Positions 38,074 through 52,142 of a stretch of 64,000 nt of DNA are shown here, piece after piece. Below the pieces are notes generated by a model that saw only the letters and a program-made list of their open reading frames with translations, had not been told where the DNA came from and did not search any database. Both the position numbers and the translations under genes were made by a program. The stretch is from Chionis minor (lineage: Eukaryota; Chordata; Aves; Charadriiformes; Chionididae). How positions within the stretch are numbered: position 1 is the first letter of the stretch; each line of letters begins with the position of its first letter. The DNA lies in NCBI GenBank assembly GCA_013398295.1, contig VZSF01002953.1:13160-77159 (forward strand), written 5' to 3'.

Positions 38074-39140
38074 AATCACAGAATCATATAACGGTCTACG
38101 TTAGAAGGGACCTTAAAGATCATCTAGTTCTATCCCCCCTGCCATGGGCAAGGACACCTCCCACTAGAACTGGTTGCTCAAAGCCTCATCCAACCTGGCC
38201 TTGAAAACCTCCAGGAACAGGACCTCCACAACCTCCTTGAGCAACCTGTTCCAGTGCCTTACCACTTTCATAGTAAAAGACTTCGTCCTAATATCTATTC
38301 TAAATCTACCATCTTCCACCTTGAAGACATACCCCTCATCCCATCACTACATGCCCTTGTAAAAAGTCCCTCTCCAGCTTTCTTGTAGGCTCCCTTTAAG
38401 TACTGGACTAAGGTGTCCCCTGAGCCTTCTCTTCTCCAGGCTGAACAACCCCAACTCTCTCGGACTGTCTTCATAGCAGAGGTGCTCTAACCCTCTGATA
38501 ATCTTTGTGGCCCTCCTCTGGACCCACTCCAACAGGTCCATGTCCTTCTTCTGTTGAGGGGGTCCAGAGCTGGACACAGTATGCCAGGTGGGGTCTCACA
38601 AGAGCAGAGTAGAGGGGCAGAATCACCTCCCTCGACCTGCTAGTCACACCTCTTTTGATGCAGCCCAGGATATGGTTGGCCTTCTGGGCTGCAAGTGCAC
38701 ATTATTGGCTCGCAGTGAGTTTCTCATCCACCAACAGTCCCAAGTCCTTCTCCTCAGGGCTGCTCTCGATCTATTCTCTGCTCAGCTTATATTTGTACAC
38801 GGGATTGCCCCGACCCATGTGCAGGACCTTGTTCTTGGCCTGGGTGAACTTCATTATGTTGGCATGTGCCTACCTCTGAAGCCTGTCCAGGTCCCTCTGG
38901 ATGACACAGCTTCCCCCTACCATGTCGACTGCTCCACACAGCTTGGTGTTGTCAGCAAACGTACTGAGGGTGCACTCAATCCTGACACTGTCCACGTCAC
39001 CAACAAAGTTGTTAAATAATACCATCCCAGCACCGACCCCTGAGGAATACCGCTTGTCACTGCTTGTCATTTGGACATTGAGCTGTTGACCGCAATTCTT
39101 TGCGTGCAACCATCCAGCCAGTTCCTTGAACATTGAACGC
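38074..39140 (-). mobile_element. CR1 LINE, 5'-truncated, minus orientation
   Basis: Read on the minus strand, this is the last kilobase of a chicken repeat 1 element: the end of the reverse-transcriptase frame, a short 3' UTR and the terminal ATGATTCTGTGATT-like motif at the left edge (38,074-38,087). CR1 is the dominant LINE of birds and usually inserts as 5'-truncated copies, which fits the abrupt right edge near 39,140. Point changes and frame breaks show it is old and inactive. It sits beside an older CR1 fragment in the opposite direction. The right limit is approximate. Confidence 0.93.
38164..39133 (-). pseudogene. CR1 reverse transcriptase, C-terminal remnant
   Basis: This is the decayed coding part of the minus-oriented CR1. 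The piece at 38,870-39,133 (minus) covers the end of the RT palm, with SSGVGAG, then FADNTKL where the active family has the catalytic FADD motif, then IQRDLDRL. A second piece at 38,347-38,577 carries [20 protein letters not shown] and [13 protein letters not shown], the conserved region after the palm. The final part ends at a stop codon read from 38,166 to 38,164. The pieces are in different frames and are separated by stops. The second catalytic aspartate is changed to asparagine, so it cannot be active even apart from the truncation. Confidence 0.88.
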
Positions 39141-42100
39141 TACAATTTTTCCTCTTGTTAAACAGACATCAGCTTAAAATTATTCTGGAAGCATGAAGGA
39201 GTAGAGTAAGAGTAAAGTTAATTAAAGGACAGTAAACCATATTTAGAATAAGAGAGTATTATGTCTACTACAAATTTCCTTTACAAAAACATAATAATAG
39301 AAATAATAGAAAATAAACTGACTAAAACCTAAACAAAGAAATGTAGCATCATAACATAATTTCCAATGAACCAAATAAAGTTTTTAAACATGCAAACTGC
39401 CTCCATTTCTGGAATTAATATAGTGTGACTGGCTAAGATTTATTTACTTAAATTGAACTCTGCTCCAGGAACTATTGAATTTGTATGGTATAAAACTAGT
39501 ACCTCAGTGAAAAGAATAGCCAGTAAATGTCCTTCAGTAAAAAGGAACAAGGCATATTCTTATTTATAGAAAAAGAGGTAGTATCTTTTATGAGAAAATT
39601 ACAGTCAGGAAGAAAATTGAATTTTTTTTATATATAACTTATCCTTATAATACCCATAGTTGTTAACACCAAAGAGAAAGCATCTTAAAGAAGTTACAAT
39701 TTTCATATTATCAATTAAACTTCTTTTGAATTTTTTTCTTCTGTCCCAACTTCTTTGAATCTCACATTATGTACCTAATTTAAAACAACTATTAGAATAT
39801 ATATAGATGACTATAAAATATTTCATAACAGAAAATGTTAATTTATATATAAACATTTTAAATCTCCGAAAACCTAAAGACAGTCTGGCCATTTAGAGCA
39901 TGTTAAATATTCAAATATATTTTTCATTTCAAGTGTACGCATGTATACATCTGTATATGAATACATATTAATTATTCTGTTTTTTCATAGTGGATATATA
40001 TTTTTGCCTGAAGATCAGATTTCTGACCTTTGTAATTATGTAACTACGGAAGCTACGTAACAACAGGGCCAAAGGGGCTAGCGTATGCATTTCAACTGCT
40101 CTTCTCATTTAGAATTTCGAACTGAAAACATTCCTTCATTTACTTTATTACCCCTGTGATGGCCACATAATTCTGATTTCCATGTTTTGTCTTTACCTGC
40201 CTGCCTCGTGACTTCAAGAATAGCTATTTCTCATGCTAACATTCAAACAGTAGTTAATTTTTGCAGGGAAGAGATAATGCAAGCATCTCTTTTGCTCGCA
40301 ATTCTGGAAATACAATAAACCATTAGCAAAGTAATACGTTCTGTGCATCTTGCAAGAGGGAATTATTCTTTCTCGCTGCAAGAAAATATTAAAAGACATT
40401 CCTACAAAGGTTCAGCTTCTATAAAACAGTCATTTTCAGGAGCTTGAAATGGTTGGCTGGAGCATGCATGAATTTGTTTGCTATTTCTAGAATATATTTT
40501 ATCAACACCTTTTCTCTACAATTTACATTTTTCAAAATGTCACTGTTTCTGTGTGAGATACTAAGTATGGACCAATTAACTGTTGATGCTTTCTGCCAAG
40601 AATAAATGTTGCGATATAGCATATATACAGGAGAGAGTAAATACTCTATGATGGAAATGCAGAAATTGCCAGGCTACTGGTGAGTAATACATCTTCAATG
40701 TTACCTGAAGACGAGTCAGATGCTAATTATTAACGTAGAATCTGTTATAGAAGTAGTTGAAACTGGGAAGAAAAAAAAGCAAGATAAAGAAGTCTGACTT
40801 TTTAGTTGTTATCTTTTCTAGGGAAAAATACAACTTACCTAATTGGTTTTGAAAATATATTCAGCTAGGAAAGTTTTAAAGTGTCGTTTCTACAGTCAGA
40901 ATGGATTCAGCACAATCAGACTAAAACCCTCTTAGAAACTCACTGCACAGAATGAAGTAGGTGTCTGAAGGAATTAGATCTTCTCCAAAGCAACACTAAG
41001 GCTGCTCCAGTCCAGGTGAAGCTGTGATAAAGAATAGAAGGGGGCTTTTGCAAGTACCTTGTCTTCAAAAGGATTTCTTGCTCTTTTTTAAGCCATCTAG
41101 AGAGGATGAACAATCTGAAGTCTTGTGGACCCTTTCAGTTTTTTTCTGGTGACTCTTGTGTAGGGACTGAGGAATGTCAGAGCAGCTGGGGTTGAAGGCA
41201 GTTTGCAGGTACTTGCTGGTGGTTCCTGACCCCTGTTCTTTGATAACTGGTTAGGAGTCCAGAAATAACAGGCTTTGGTAGTAACTCAAAATGCTGGTAG
41301 CTACACATTGGTAAAGAATGGTTGGGCAGAGAGTAATTCTTCCTAAAAATTTCCATCTTAACTTTTGGTTATCGTCATTGCAGTATATGAATAGGTTTTG
41401 GGATTTTTAAAAAAGTTTAGTCATTATAGATTTTACCTTCCTTTCATACAAACCAGAATGTGAACCAACCTGCTCTTATTTACCACTCTGTGATACCACT
41501 GGATGATGAGATACTCTGTAGTAATTTGGAAAAGAGCAAATTGTTATGGCAGCTGTCTCTGCACCTTATTTTCTTTCATAATGAGGTGATCTCTCTATAT
41601 ATACACACCCACCTAAAAACGTTTGGTTTAGAAATGTTACATAACATTAAGGTAGCAGCTGGGTCTCGAGAACCTCTGTATGAGACAGAAAAGAAGATGG
41701 TAGATTGCAGTTGCATACTTTTTTTTTACAGAGCTGCAGTTTCTGAGGTCTTAGTCTCCTGACAATCACAAAGTTGAGATGTAACCAAAAGTGCAATTTT
41801 GCATCGCCAGAATTCATTACATGTGTCGGCTGCTCCAAAGGAAGAGATTATTTCAAAGCGAGGGACTATTACGGAATTCAGGTTATGACATGGTACCTGT
41901 AATCTTTCAAAAAGATGCCTAGTGAAAAACTGTCCCTCATATAGGCACAACGTTTTCTGGGAAGAACCTTGTATTCAGCCCACTTCAGTACAATTCAGTA
42001 CTTCTGCCTGTGCTCTGTTGCATATTTGGCCCTGCAGACCTGTCTGTGGGAGTAACCCAGTAAGGGTATGCTCATTCATAGAAGTAAGCATGACTTTGAA

Positions 42101-45100
42101 AGAAGAAACCTTGTCTAATGTGGGTACATGCTGCACATGAATTCTCTGAAAAGAGAACTCGCTCTCTCCCATCACATTTAGACACATTTCTATAGGCTTT
42201 ACACCTATGCAGGAAGTTTTAAATAATGTTCCATTAGGTAAAATGCCTGGGGGTAAATGAGGAGTAGCATGTCAGGAATTACCTATTCGCCTCTTGTTGG
42301 GTGTCACTACTTTAACCATTTGCTTTGGTGAGCCCTAAGATCTGTTCTATACCTCACTTTGCAGACCGCTCAAATTTCTAACATTCTTGATATTTGGGAA
42401 AAGCAGAACTGCAATATTAATTGAAACTTTCATTTTGGATAACTGTTTAAAATATTCTTCAAGATACTACGTGTTTTGAAAGTTAAATTGACAGACTTTT
42501 GAAAATAGCTGTACTGCAATCAGAACCCCTTTCTCCAGTACAAGGACCTTCTAATACTATTGGGTAATGATGTATATAGCACAATACATTAATGTTGCTT
42601 TAATGTGTTCAATAGTACAGAAGAATGTAGTAATTAGGCACTAAGGGATTCTTTTTGCTATGGTTTGATGAGGTGGTCAATTACCTGTGCTGTATGACAG
42701 CAAGTGGTACAACTGGTTTAACTTAATAAGTACATTGACGAAAAAGGCCACTGTGATGTACATTAGTTGCACTGAAAAGGTTCTTTTGAGTTATTACCAA
42801 AGTAAAACCTCAAATATCAATTAATTTAATTTGTTTAGAACAGTTTACACTTTACACATCATCAAATCTTTTGCTATCACAGATTGTACTGTACATTAGG
42901 TAAATTATGTCTAAATAAAAAGTGAACATTTGGCCGCAATGGCTACTTAAACAAGATTAAAGGTAACAATTTAACTAGAATGTGCCTTTAACTGAAGCTC
43001 TTAAACTAAGATTGATAGAAACCAGTTTTTGAGAAGAAATAATGCATACTGATTTATATAAAATGCTGTTCACTGTATTTTCCTTTTTGTATTAGATTTA
43101 ATGAATAGATATGCCTTTTTTATTTTGTGGTATTCTAATTCTTATCACCTACTATCTGTACAGGAAGATTTGAGACATTATTCCTAATTGAGATTTTTAC
43201 TGAATATCTTTTAAAGATAAATTTGTTTTATTCTTTCACCCACTATTTAAAAGGACTTTTCACATTTTTATCTTCTAAAGGAATTGTCAATGAGAAACTA
43301 AAACTGCGTAGACTATACATTAAAATCACTTTAGTTTTTAAGCTGTCATGAACTGTTTCAAAAAATGCTAAGTTGCTATTGTTTAATGTCTGTCATTTTA
43401 TAATGCTTTAGAAGTTATCTATCCTGTAAAATTATTAACTGATGCTAAAATTGCCTTGTAAGTATTAGGACAATAGCAATTTTGTAACAGCTGGGACACT
43501 GCCAATGTAAGATAAGTACATTTTGCTCTGTAGATTCATAAAGTGCTTTGAAATGGTTTGTAACTGATGGATGGATGCATTTTCTAAGTGTAGAAAGCAA
43601 TATTTTGTAGAGGGAAATGGCTTGAAAGCTGACACACATGCATGCAAATGCCATTCTCTTCAGTAAGTAATTTGCTTTTTCTTTCAAAAGCATAAATGGC
43701 ATAGTTAGACACATTATTTTGTATATTGCACATAACAATACAAGATGCACAAAAACAGCAAGCACAAAACATTTCATATTGATAGAGGAACCCATGGCTG
43801 TAGTATATGATTAGCATAAATGTATACACACTGAAGAAATGCCTTCAGGATTAAAAAGTAAGGCTGAAAACAGGAAAAGTTCTTCTAACTTCAAGAAATG
43901 AAAATATTTAGAATGTCCTTTTATTTCTCAATCTTGTACCTTTTAAAATTAATTAAGCCATGTAGAGCCAGAATCAGATCTTACTTACGCTCGGTACTCC
44001 ATCTGACTCCAATGGCCCCATACTGGGCTTTTACTTCGAAGACAAGTTAAATAAATCCTTAAACTGTATGTCAATGAAAAAACCTAGGAGGATACTACTC
44101 TGAAGTACAAATAGGCACAGATAGTAGAGATCAAATTTGTTTTCTTCAGTTTAGGAACAATTAAATGCTAAAACTAATTTCTGATTTATATCATTGTATC
44201 ATATCTGTGTTTTATATCGTTGTATGATTTAGATCTTCTGCACTATAAAACCAATACTGCTGATGAAAACTTTTGGCTAGCTTCTGTAATGACCTTTCAT
44301 GTTAAGCTAGTGTTTTAAGTCTTTGCCCTTGGAAATTTCCACACCTACTCAGCAATCTAACCTTGAGGAGTCCCAGCCTCACTGAACAACTGAGAGTAAT
44401 ACTGCTAAGCCTATACTAAGTGAAGGAATCTCAGTCTTAGTCTGGAAAATGGTCCCCAATGAAATCTTTGGAATATCAGCTTCAGCAGGTCTACTCAATA
44501 TGATTAGTGTCAACATGTGGCCTTTTTGTTTAAAGAAAGGAACATTTCTTTCATAGAATCTTGTTAAATTTCTCATTCAACAATTATTGTAATCGTGACC
44601 TCTATTGTTCATAATTTCCACTAAAATTTCTGCTTCTACATCAGCTTCTTTCTTAAGATATATATTCCCATTAGATACAAAACAGCCATTAATCTTAATG
44701 GAAGCTATGCTCAGAAATGGAGTGAGAAAGATACCCAGGAGGTTTTGTCGTATCTTTAAATTCAGTAACAAAAAAATTGATTTGAGCTAAATTCTGATAA
44801 TGAATGCACGTTGTTGAAGAATTAAAATTTAAAATATATTTACATACTTTCTGAATTTATATTAAGAAGAACTGAAACAACACTTCAACTGGATTGTGTG
44901 GCAGATTTCATGCTGCATCCTAAGAAATGCAGCTCATTTTGTGATACTGTAGGAAACAGAGTAGGGTGAACAGCTCATAGAAACACATTATCTGACAATT
45001 TGTGTCTTATATTTTTTGTTCCTTGCATGTGAACAGACTTTTTTTCTGAAGCATATACTTTTTTGCACTATAAAACCATTTTATTATTTTGTTTGTCCCA

Positions 45101-48100
45101 TAACTTTATATTTAAAATTCAAAATTTAAACAGCAAAATTTACTGTTGACCACATTGTTTTATCCCTATTTCTGGACTTGATGCCTGTAAAATGCATGAA
45201 ACAAGAACTTGAAAGTGAGCTTTTTCATGGGCATAAGCTGTTTAAAAAACCTCTGGTTTGTTTGTTTATATTTTTGAAGTATTTGAACATATCTTTTTAG
45301 AATTAGTTGTCAGATTTTGTGACTGCAAAACTGTGGCAACAGTACAATACAGCTACATGTGACTGATAAGAAAAATAAACCCACAATCAAAATAAAAGAA
45401 ATCAGTCATGGTAATCATCCTTCAGAAGACACAGTTATCCCTTTGTGTATTAAAAATGGAATGAACCTATTAATAATAGGAATATTTAGTTGTTAACTGA
45501 AAATCTTCATTGCAGTTCTTTAAAAGTTTATCTCATAATACCTCTTTATTTTGAAGGATCGGTTTGTAGAAGGGAACTTGAGAAAAACATTTAATCAGAA
45601 ACTGGCAAACAGTCAGTAGAATGGCAAGAATTCGATGGTAAACAATACTTCTCCATAAAATTGCCAGATTGAAAGGAGCTGATGACTCCCACTTCTAGGA
45701 GCTACTTGGACAATTTGCAACTATTTTTAAATGCTTGTGTTTTTAGAAACAAGTTGTAATACAGACCCACAAAAATCATGTTACAGAGAGTAGGTTTGGT
45801 GTTTATCTGCATTGTATCTGCCCTCAGGAGAAAATTCAGAGCACAGAGTATGTTTGTCACTAGAGCTTATGGTTATAACACATCAAAACCTTCTGTGATT
45901 TTGATAGCTGATGTGACTGGAGCCCATAGGTAGAAACAGTACCTTAGAAGCCAAAATACTTTTTTACCTGTAATATATGCAACTTTTGAAGTGTCACCAG
46001 ACATGAGCTGAAAATACACCTTACTCAGTCAAAAATATCCTGAAAAAAGGATTTACATTTGCACTGCATTACAATTTCAGTAATATTTTAGTTTTCCCAG
46101 AAGCAGTATTCAAAGAAAATTGATCTATGATTTTGCTACAAAAAATACATAATTTTGATTGTTTTTGAAAAAATCAAAATGCTGTGCTCTTGGGAAAAAT
46201 ATATGTGAAAGAATTAAAAAACAAAGGGATTTAAAATAATACTTTAATTTTAGAAGTTGTTTTTCAATTCTCTTTCCTTTAAGTGATAGTACGTATAACC
46301 AGTTGGGAAGAAAATGAGAAAAATGTGTTAATATTTTCTCTTCCATTATATTTCCCCTATGTTTTCCCTAGTAGGTGTCAGATTTCCCCCCCTGTACGTC
46401 TACTTCATCCTTTGTAAGAAAACAAATGGACAAAAACCTCCTTTCTTAAATAGTTAAGAAATTAAAGTCTGATTTACCCATTTTATTATTGTTCTAGAAA
46501 CTTTTTATAGTTGTGTGTGTGCACACATATGAAAATAAAATGTTACACACAACCTTATATAAGTCCTATTGCAAAGTAATGAACATAAGAAAGTTCTTTA
46601 GGCAGAAGCTGTTCTTAATGCTCTTGAAAAATGATGCTAAAGCATTTGTGAGTTACATGGAATAAGATTATGTTTTATTTGAACAAATAAGTAATACAAA
46701 TATTTTGGGTATTCTGCTTTCCCAGAGTGTGCATGTTTTGTAGTTACCATGTGTATTATGGTGGAGGAAAAGTCCATATTTGGTTTTAAGGTGATGAAAC
46801 TACTACTTCACCAAGTAATGCTAACTGGAGACGGAAATTAGCCATCACACTAGAAACAAAAAATTCTGTTGTTCTAGCTTTCCATTCAAAACCACTGGAA
46901 ATTCTTTCGCTTAATCTCATAATCAGCTTGAAATATCTGTATACTGCAAAAATCTTCAGACTCCTGAATTTTTTTTTTTAAGGCAGCCATGATGTTCGGA
47001 TTAAAACTCCCTTTGTACTTTTTGAGAAAGAAAAAAAGTGGCTTAATGGAAAGCGTATAAATAACTGAGCCCCGCTGCTCCTTAGGAAAGAAAAAAAAAG
47101 TTTATGAAGAAAATTCTTAGTCAGTATTTGGCCATGATTTAGGGACCACTTTAAGTTCTTCAGTTTAACCTATTGTGAAGTAGATGGGATCATTTTCTTC
47201 TATACAATTTCTGCAATTCCACCTCTCTTATTTTAGCACATAATTAGGAGTCAAGCATTCTGAGGGAACAGGTTATAAAGAAGCATATTTACAATAGTGA
47301 TTTGAATAGGTTTTATGTATTCTCGCTATCAAGACATAGTAACCTTTAACCATAACAAGGACTGAAGTGAGAAGAAAAACTTGGTGATACTCTGTAGAAA
47401 GACTTTGCTTACCACACTCACAAGTCCATCATTCCCCATTTGCTACTTTCAGGCTGTGACTCAGCAGCTAGTATGAGACTGAGATGAAACAGTAAGATAG
47501 TTGTAAATAAATCATTACACCCAAAATGTTTTATTTTCAAAATGCAATGGTCCTGGCAACAAAAAGCTTTACTTCCAGTGAATCATTGACAGGTACTTTC
47601 ACATTTTTAAGTTATAAAATGTGTGAGGTTCTGGCAGGTTTCACTTACCTCCTCAAATTGTATTTTATAAAACTTTGCACATCTGTCATACTTTTTATCA
47701 ACTTTTTTTTTTAAAGCATTTTGCATGTATTAAGGAAGTAGGTCTGAACATTCTCCAAATAGGTCAATGCATAATGTCATCAACTTTTTGCAAGACAGAG
47801 AAGCAGACAGAGGTTCAACACTGATTATTTATGCACCATCTGTAAAATGGTGAACCCCCTTAGCTTCTATTAATTTGCACATGCATTGACATAAATTAAC
47901 ATTGAGATGCTCTGCATAGTGCAGCTAACATTCAGTCTTCAGTCTTCAGAAGACCGGGTCTTATTCAGGCTGAAATAAAGTATCAGTGATATAGTTTTGG
48001 TAGAGTCTACTGCAGTATAGTCTAAATTCTTGTGGCAATAGGAACCACAGTAACACAGTAAGGCAGAAAAAATTCAGAGGTTGCTTTGAGATTCCTCTAA

Positions 48101-48288
48101 CTTAAAATTATGTGCAGCCTGTCCTCTCATATTGCCATAGCCATAGTCAGAGCCAGTAGGTCACCTGGGATTGCTCTTCAGATGGCTATTTAATTTCTTA
48201 GATATAAAGACACAAAGCAGAACAAGTTATTGATTTCAAGGGTCTTCTGAGCTCACTAGGAAAATCTGGCACTTTAATTACAAAAATC
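39141..48288. other. AT-rich DNA, no gene seen
   Basis: No exon, RNA gene or transposon was recognised. The composition is strongly AT-rich. Small local duplications are visible, such as a 26-bp-period pair at about 44,185-44,230. Open frames of up to 116 codons on the minus strand (43,445-43,829) overlap each other in all three phases and resemble no protein. Confidence 0.55.
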
Positions 48289-48404
48289 TCCCTCCTTCCC
48301 ATATTCTCCTTCCTTCGTTCCTTCCTTCGTTCCTTCCTTCCTTCCTTCCTTCCTTCCTTCCTTCCTCCGTCTCTCCCTCCCCCTCTCCCTCCCTCCCTCC
48401 CTCT
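48289..48404. repeat. Pyrimidine microsatellite (TTCC)n to (CTCC)n
   Basis: The plus strand shows about a dozen TTCC units with two TTCG variants, then passes into CTCC and CCCTCT units. The opposite strand gives a repetitive Gly/Arg/Lys/Glu open frame (48,198-48,416) that is only the translated repeat. Such tracts are highly length-variable. Confidence 0.92.
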
Positions 48405-51400
48405 AATATACCTCATGTCACGGATTTTTCTCTTGCTCCTTTTAAATATGCTTATTTACTGTTCGACTCCTTTCTTCAGTTATTTTCCTTCTGGCCTGCT
48501 AAAATAAGCGTGTTTTTGCTGTTGCCCAAAGGGTATGCCATTTAGGTCTAGCCAATAGACGGTTTGTCAATATGTTCTTGGAGTTTTACTTTCAGGCTGA
48601 AGTATTCCACTGCAACTTACAGGTAACATAATTTAACAAATTATTGAAACAGAGAGGAGATAAAAATACTTCTAGGGTAAGATAAATGATAAAATAATCT
48701 ATATTTACATGAGATTAAAAGTAATATAAGTATCTGTATAGTTTACTCTTCTACATTACTGAGCTGAATTTTCAAAAAAATAGAAAATATTTATTCTTGC
48801 AAATACAGAAATATTTATTCTGATACTTTTGTAAAAGTGAAAGCCATCAGATATTTCACTGTACTGTATAGCTGATAGGGCTATACTGAACAGTAAAACA
48901 ACTTTATAGAGCTACATTTAGGGATATGTCATGATCTCAGATGTTCTTATGATGAAAGGAACTGAATAAAAGAAAGGGATTCCCTATATCTCATTTCACC
49001 ACTGAAATGTCCAGTTTTTGCCAGCAGAACACATGGGTCCTCCTGGCCTGAGAGCTGTCAGCTGGCAGATAGAAGAGTGGCCTGGGGATATCATGGCAAG
49101 GAAGTGTGACTATTGTGTTAGGTGGGCATCAACCACAAAATGAGGAAAAGGTGTCAAGTAGAGTTCTTCCCAATTGACTTCTGCGCAGATGAAGCTTAAT
49201 TTCAATACAGTTAAGAGGAAAATGAAGAATATGTATATTCTGGACAGTTAAGAAAATCATTCCTGAAAGGAAGAATTCAGGATGCATAGCTGTGCATTTT
49301 AATTATAGTTTACAAAACTATATTTATCAAATGCCTTCCTTTCACTTCCTGCAAATTAGACATCTGAGTTGCTGAACCTGACATCATGAAAAAGCAAAAA
49401 ATTTCACTAGGAATATTTTTTGTTTATCTAACAACTCAATTAGTTCAGATTTTCTTTTTTTTTTTTTTTGGTTAGTTTTTAATTTTTTTCCTGAGATTCA
49501 ATGATGTTTTACGTACCTATTATCATAAATATATTTGCAATTGGAATGTTACTCCTGAAGGCAATGTGAAGGCTCCTGTGTGACTGTGAAATTCTCATCT
49601 GCTTTTCAGTAGTATTAAGGCCATCTATAGATAGGGTAAGTGGAAAAAAACACACATACAAACCCAAAGTTTTCAGTTTATTGAATGGTGGTTACAATAA
49701 CTAAAGCATCCTCCTACCCATCTCATTGAGCCATTACCATTGTAAAAGCCATCAACACATTAAAAATTTCTGCTTTTTCATGCATCTCAGGCAGCATCTT
49801 ACTCGAGAGTCTTACTGTCCAGATTCTATCAGTTATATAGCTTGAGCTAAATAGTTAATATTTGCTGAATCCTTTCCTAATTACGCTACTGGAACAAGTT
49901 GTTCCCCCACCATCCATGTATCTCCCTCCCACACGCTACTTCCATTCAATTCTCCTGACAGAGTCTATCAGATTGCATGTACCCCTGTGCCTGATAATTT
50001 TTCTTAAGATCTCTGCATCTGAAACATATCCTGCTTTTCAAGGAGAGAAAGAAGACAAACTCTGAATTGCTAAAGTGATAGAAACTTCTGGACAATAGTT
50101 CCTATAAGGAACAGAAAGAGCTGCCTGGTTTGTGCAACATTTGTAAGTTAGATAGTCTTTCAGGTACTCAGTCCATGGTGTGCAATGCCTTTTTGATATG
50201 TGTTACGTTCATGTTTGTCTTGAGAACAAAATTCTTTTTTTGAATATAATTTTCAGCTTTGCTTCCACAAAGGCACAATGAGCAAGATCCACTCAGTGGA
50301 ATGATAATTGCCTGGCTAAAAGGATTTGGGTGTGATCAGAGTCATAGCTGGATCTTTATTTTGTGCAGAGAAACATTGATACAATCTGTTGATCTTGTGA
50401 AAAGTTGTGGTGAGGGAGAGCAAGCTGGGAGGAGAATGCTTTATTCATGTGTTCTCAAATTTTGAATAGGAAACCACATGAGGATAGCAAGCTGTAAGGC
50501 AATCCAGTATAGCATGTGAATTTTAGAGCAGTTAAAAAGTCAACCTTGTAAAAAGAACTAAGTTCTCAACATTACCTATAACAGAGATACTGTTCTGCTA
50601 TTACAATGCAGGCCAGACCAGGCCACCTAAGTTGGTATAAGAATCCAAAGAAAGAATAAAGTACCAGACATAGTGCAGCAGCAGGTGAGAGACTCTTATA
50701 AAGCAATTTTCGTGATATTTATTATAGACTGCTAAACTAAAAAACGAGCAAAAGATAGAAAGGAGCTTTACAACAGGTTCTATATTGTAGGTTATTGTGT
50801 TTTCAGCTGCAATGAACCTGATAATGAAGTCAGCTGAGCAAGAGCATAAAGGTCCCACACTGACAAGAAAAAGACATCCCCAAGGATAAGCCAACAGAGA
50901 TGTTTTAACAATCACTACAAGTACAGTAATATAGACTAGATTGTTACTAGTGACACTGAAGAAAATAATCAAGTAACAAAAAATAATGTTTAAGCTTCAA
51001 ATATAGGTTCCTGGTGTCTCTGAAAGGGAAAATAAATAGAGAATTTAAGTTTAGGATTCTGAGGGAGCGATAGGGATTATCAGAAAGCACAGGTTTTAGC
51101 AAATTACAGCATGCTGACACAAACGACAATAGAGACAAAGACTATTTTATCTGGTTCTAAACTGCATTGGTGATGAAGGGGAGGAAGGGGAAGAGTCTGG
51201 TAGCTACTACAGGGAGAGTAGACTGGAATGGTTCTGTTGTGGTTTCTGTTGCACCATCATTAAAGGTATCATTTTCACACAGATAAAGTCAACATTTTAT
51301 AAAGGTAAAGTTATACAAGCCTGGAGCATGTGCTTGTGAATTCCTACTTAGGAGTAACCTTTTGAATCAGTGTCTTAAATGAGACTGGAGGACTTGGGCC

Positions 51401-52142
51401 CCTGTGTCCAGCTGGGAATTTGAACTGCCTGGAATTTAAGGCAGGACTTCAGCAGTGATTCTGAAAAAAATGTTTACTAAGGGCTTGTGAAGCCCTGAAG
51501 TCTAAACTTTTTTTGTGTTTTGTTTTAAATTGGGAGTACCTATTACCCCTTTGCTTTCTGCCTTTAAAAGAACTATGCAGCTGTTTGAAACAAAATACAG
51601 TAAACTTCAATCACTTCTAGGACTTGTGATAACCCCAAAATTCATCTTTATAAGAAACTGTTGAGTACATGACATGGCCATTGCATGCCTAAAAGGATCT
51701 AATTTAGCTCAAAAATTTCATCTTCTTTCTCCTGAACTCCAACAATTATGGATTCAGCACACCATGTGTTGCATATGCATGTATTATTGGATAAAACGGT
51801 CCAGTCATTCCTGCTTCCTTATTAGGTAGGTAATACATGTTTGTCAGGCCCACTGACCCTTAGAAGTTTCTGCTGAGAGTTAATTTACCTGTAGAGCAGC
51901 TGAGAAATTTGCTGTTTTCAGTTACCACCAATCCTTAAGCTCTTCTTTGCTGCACATATGTAATGTAGCTGTGGGGCTTTTCTGCTGCCAGCAGAAGCAT
52001 GTTTACCTGCCTGTTTCATGTGTATGTAGCTATTCTTAGGAGAGTGAGATGCATCAGCCTCTTGTGGTAGGTACAATACACGCTAGTGCCCAACCGCCAC
52101 ATGTAATTGATGTGCTCTGGACTCACCTCATATTTAAAGTGA
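48405..52142. other. AT-rich DNA, no gene seen
   Basis: There is a 24-bp-period imperfect duplication at about 48,785-48,822 and a poly-T run at 49,455-49,469. No exon was recognised. A 123-codon minus frame at 50,601-50,972 has hydrophobic stretches but no family resemblance. Confidence 0.55.

Noticed and set aside
38588..39089. Plus-strand open frames of 62-143 codons
   Set aside because: They are antisense to the CR1 reverse-transcriptase remnant, whose conserved motifs lie on the minus strand.
37979..39140. Twin-priming inversion of one CR1 insertion as explanation of the opposite-facing pieces
   Set aside because: Both pieces contain the same 3' region, whereas twin priming joins different parts of one element; two separate insertions fit better.
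43445..43829. Three overlapping minus-strand frames of 60-116 codons with Cys-rich hydrophobic stretches
   Set aside because: All three phases are open in an AT-rich stretch with few stops by chance; there is no family resemblance.
48198..48416. Minus-strand Gly/Arg/Lys/Glu-rich open frame
   Set aside because: It is only the translation of the TTCC/CTCC microsatellite.
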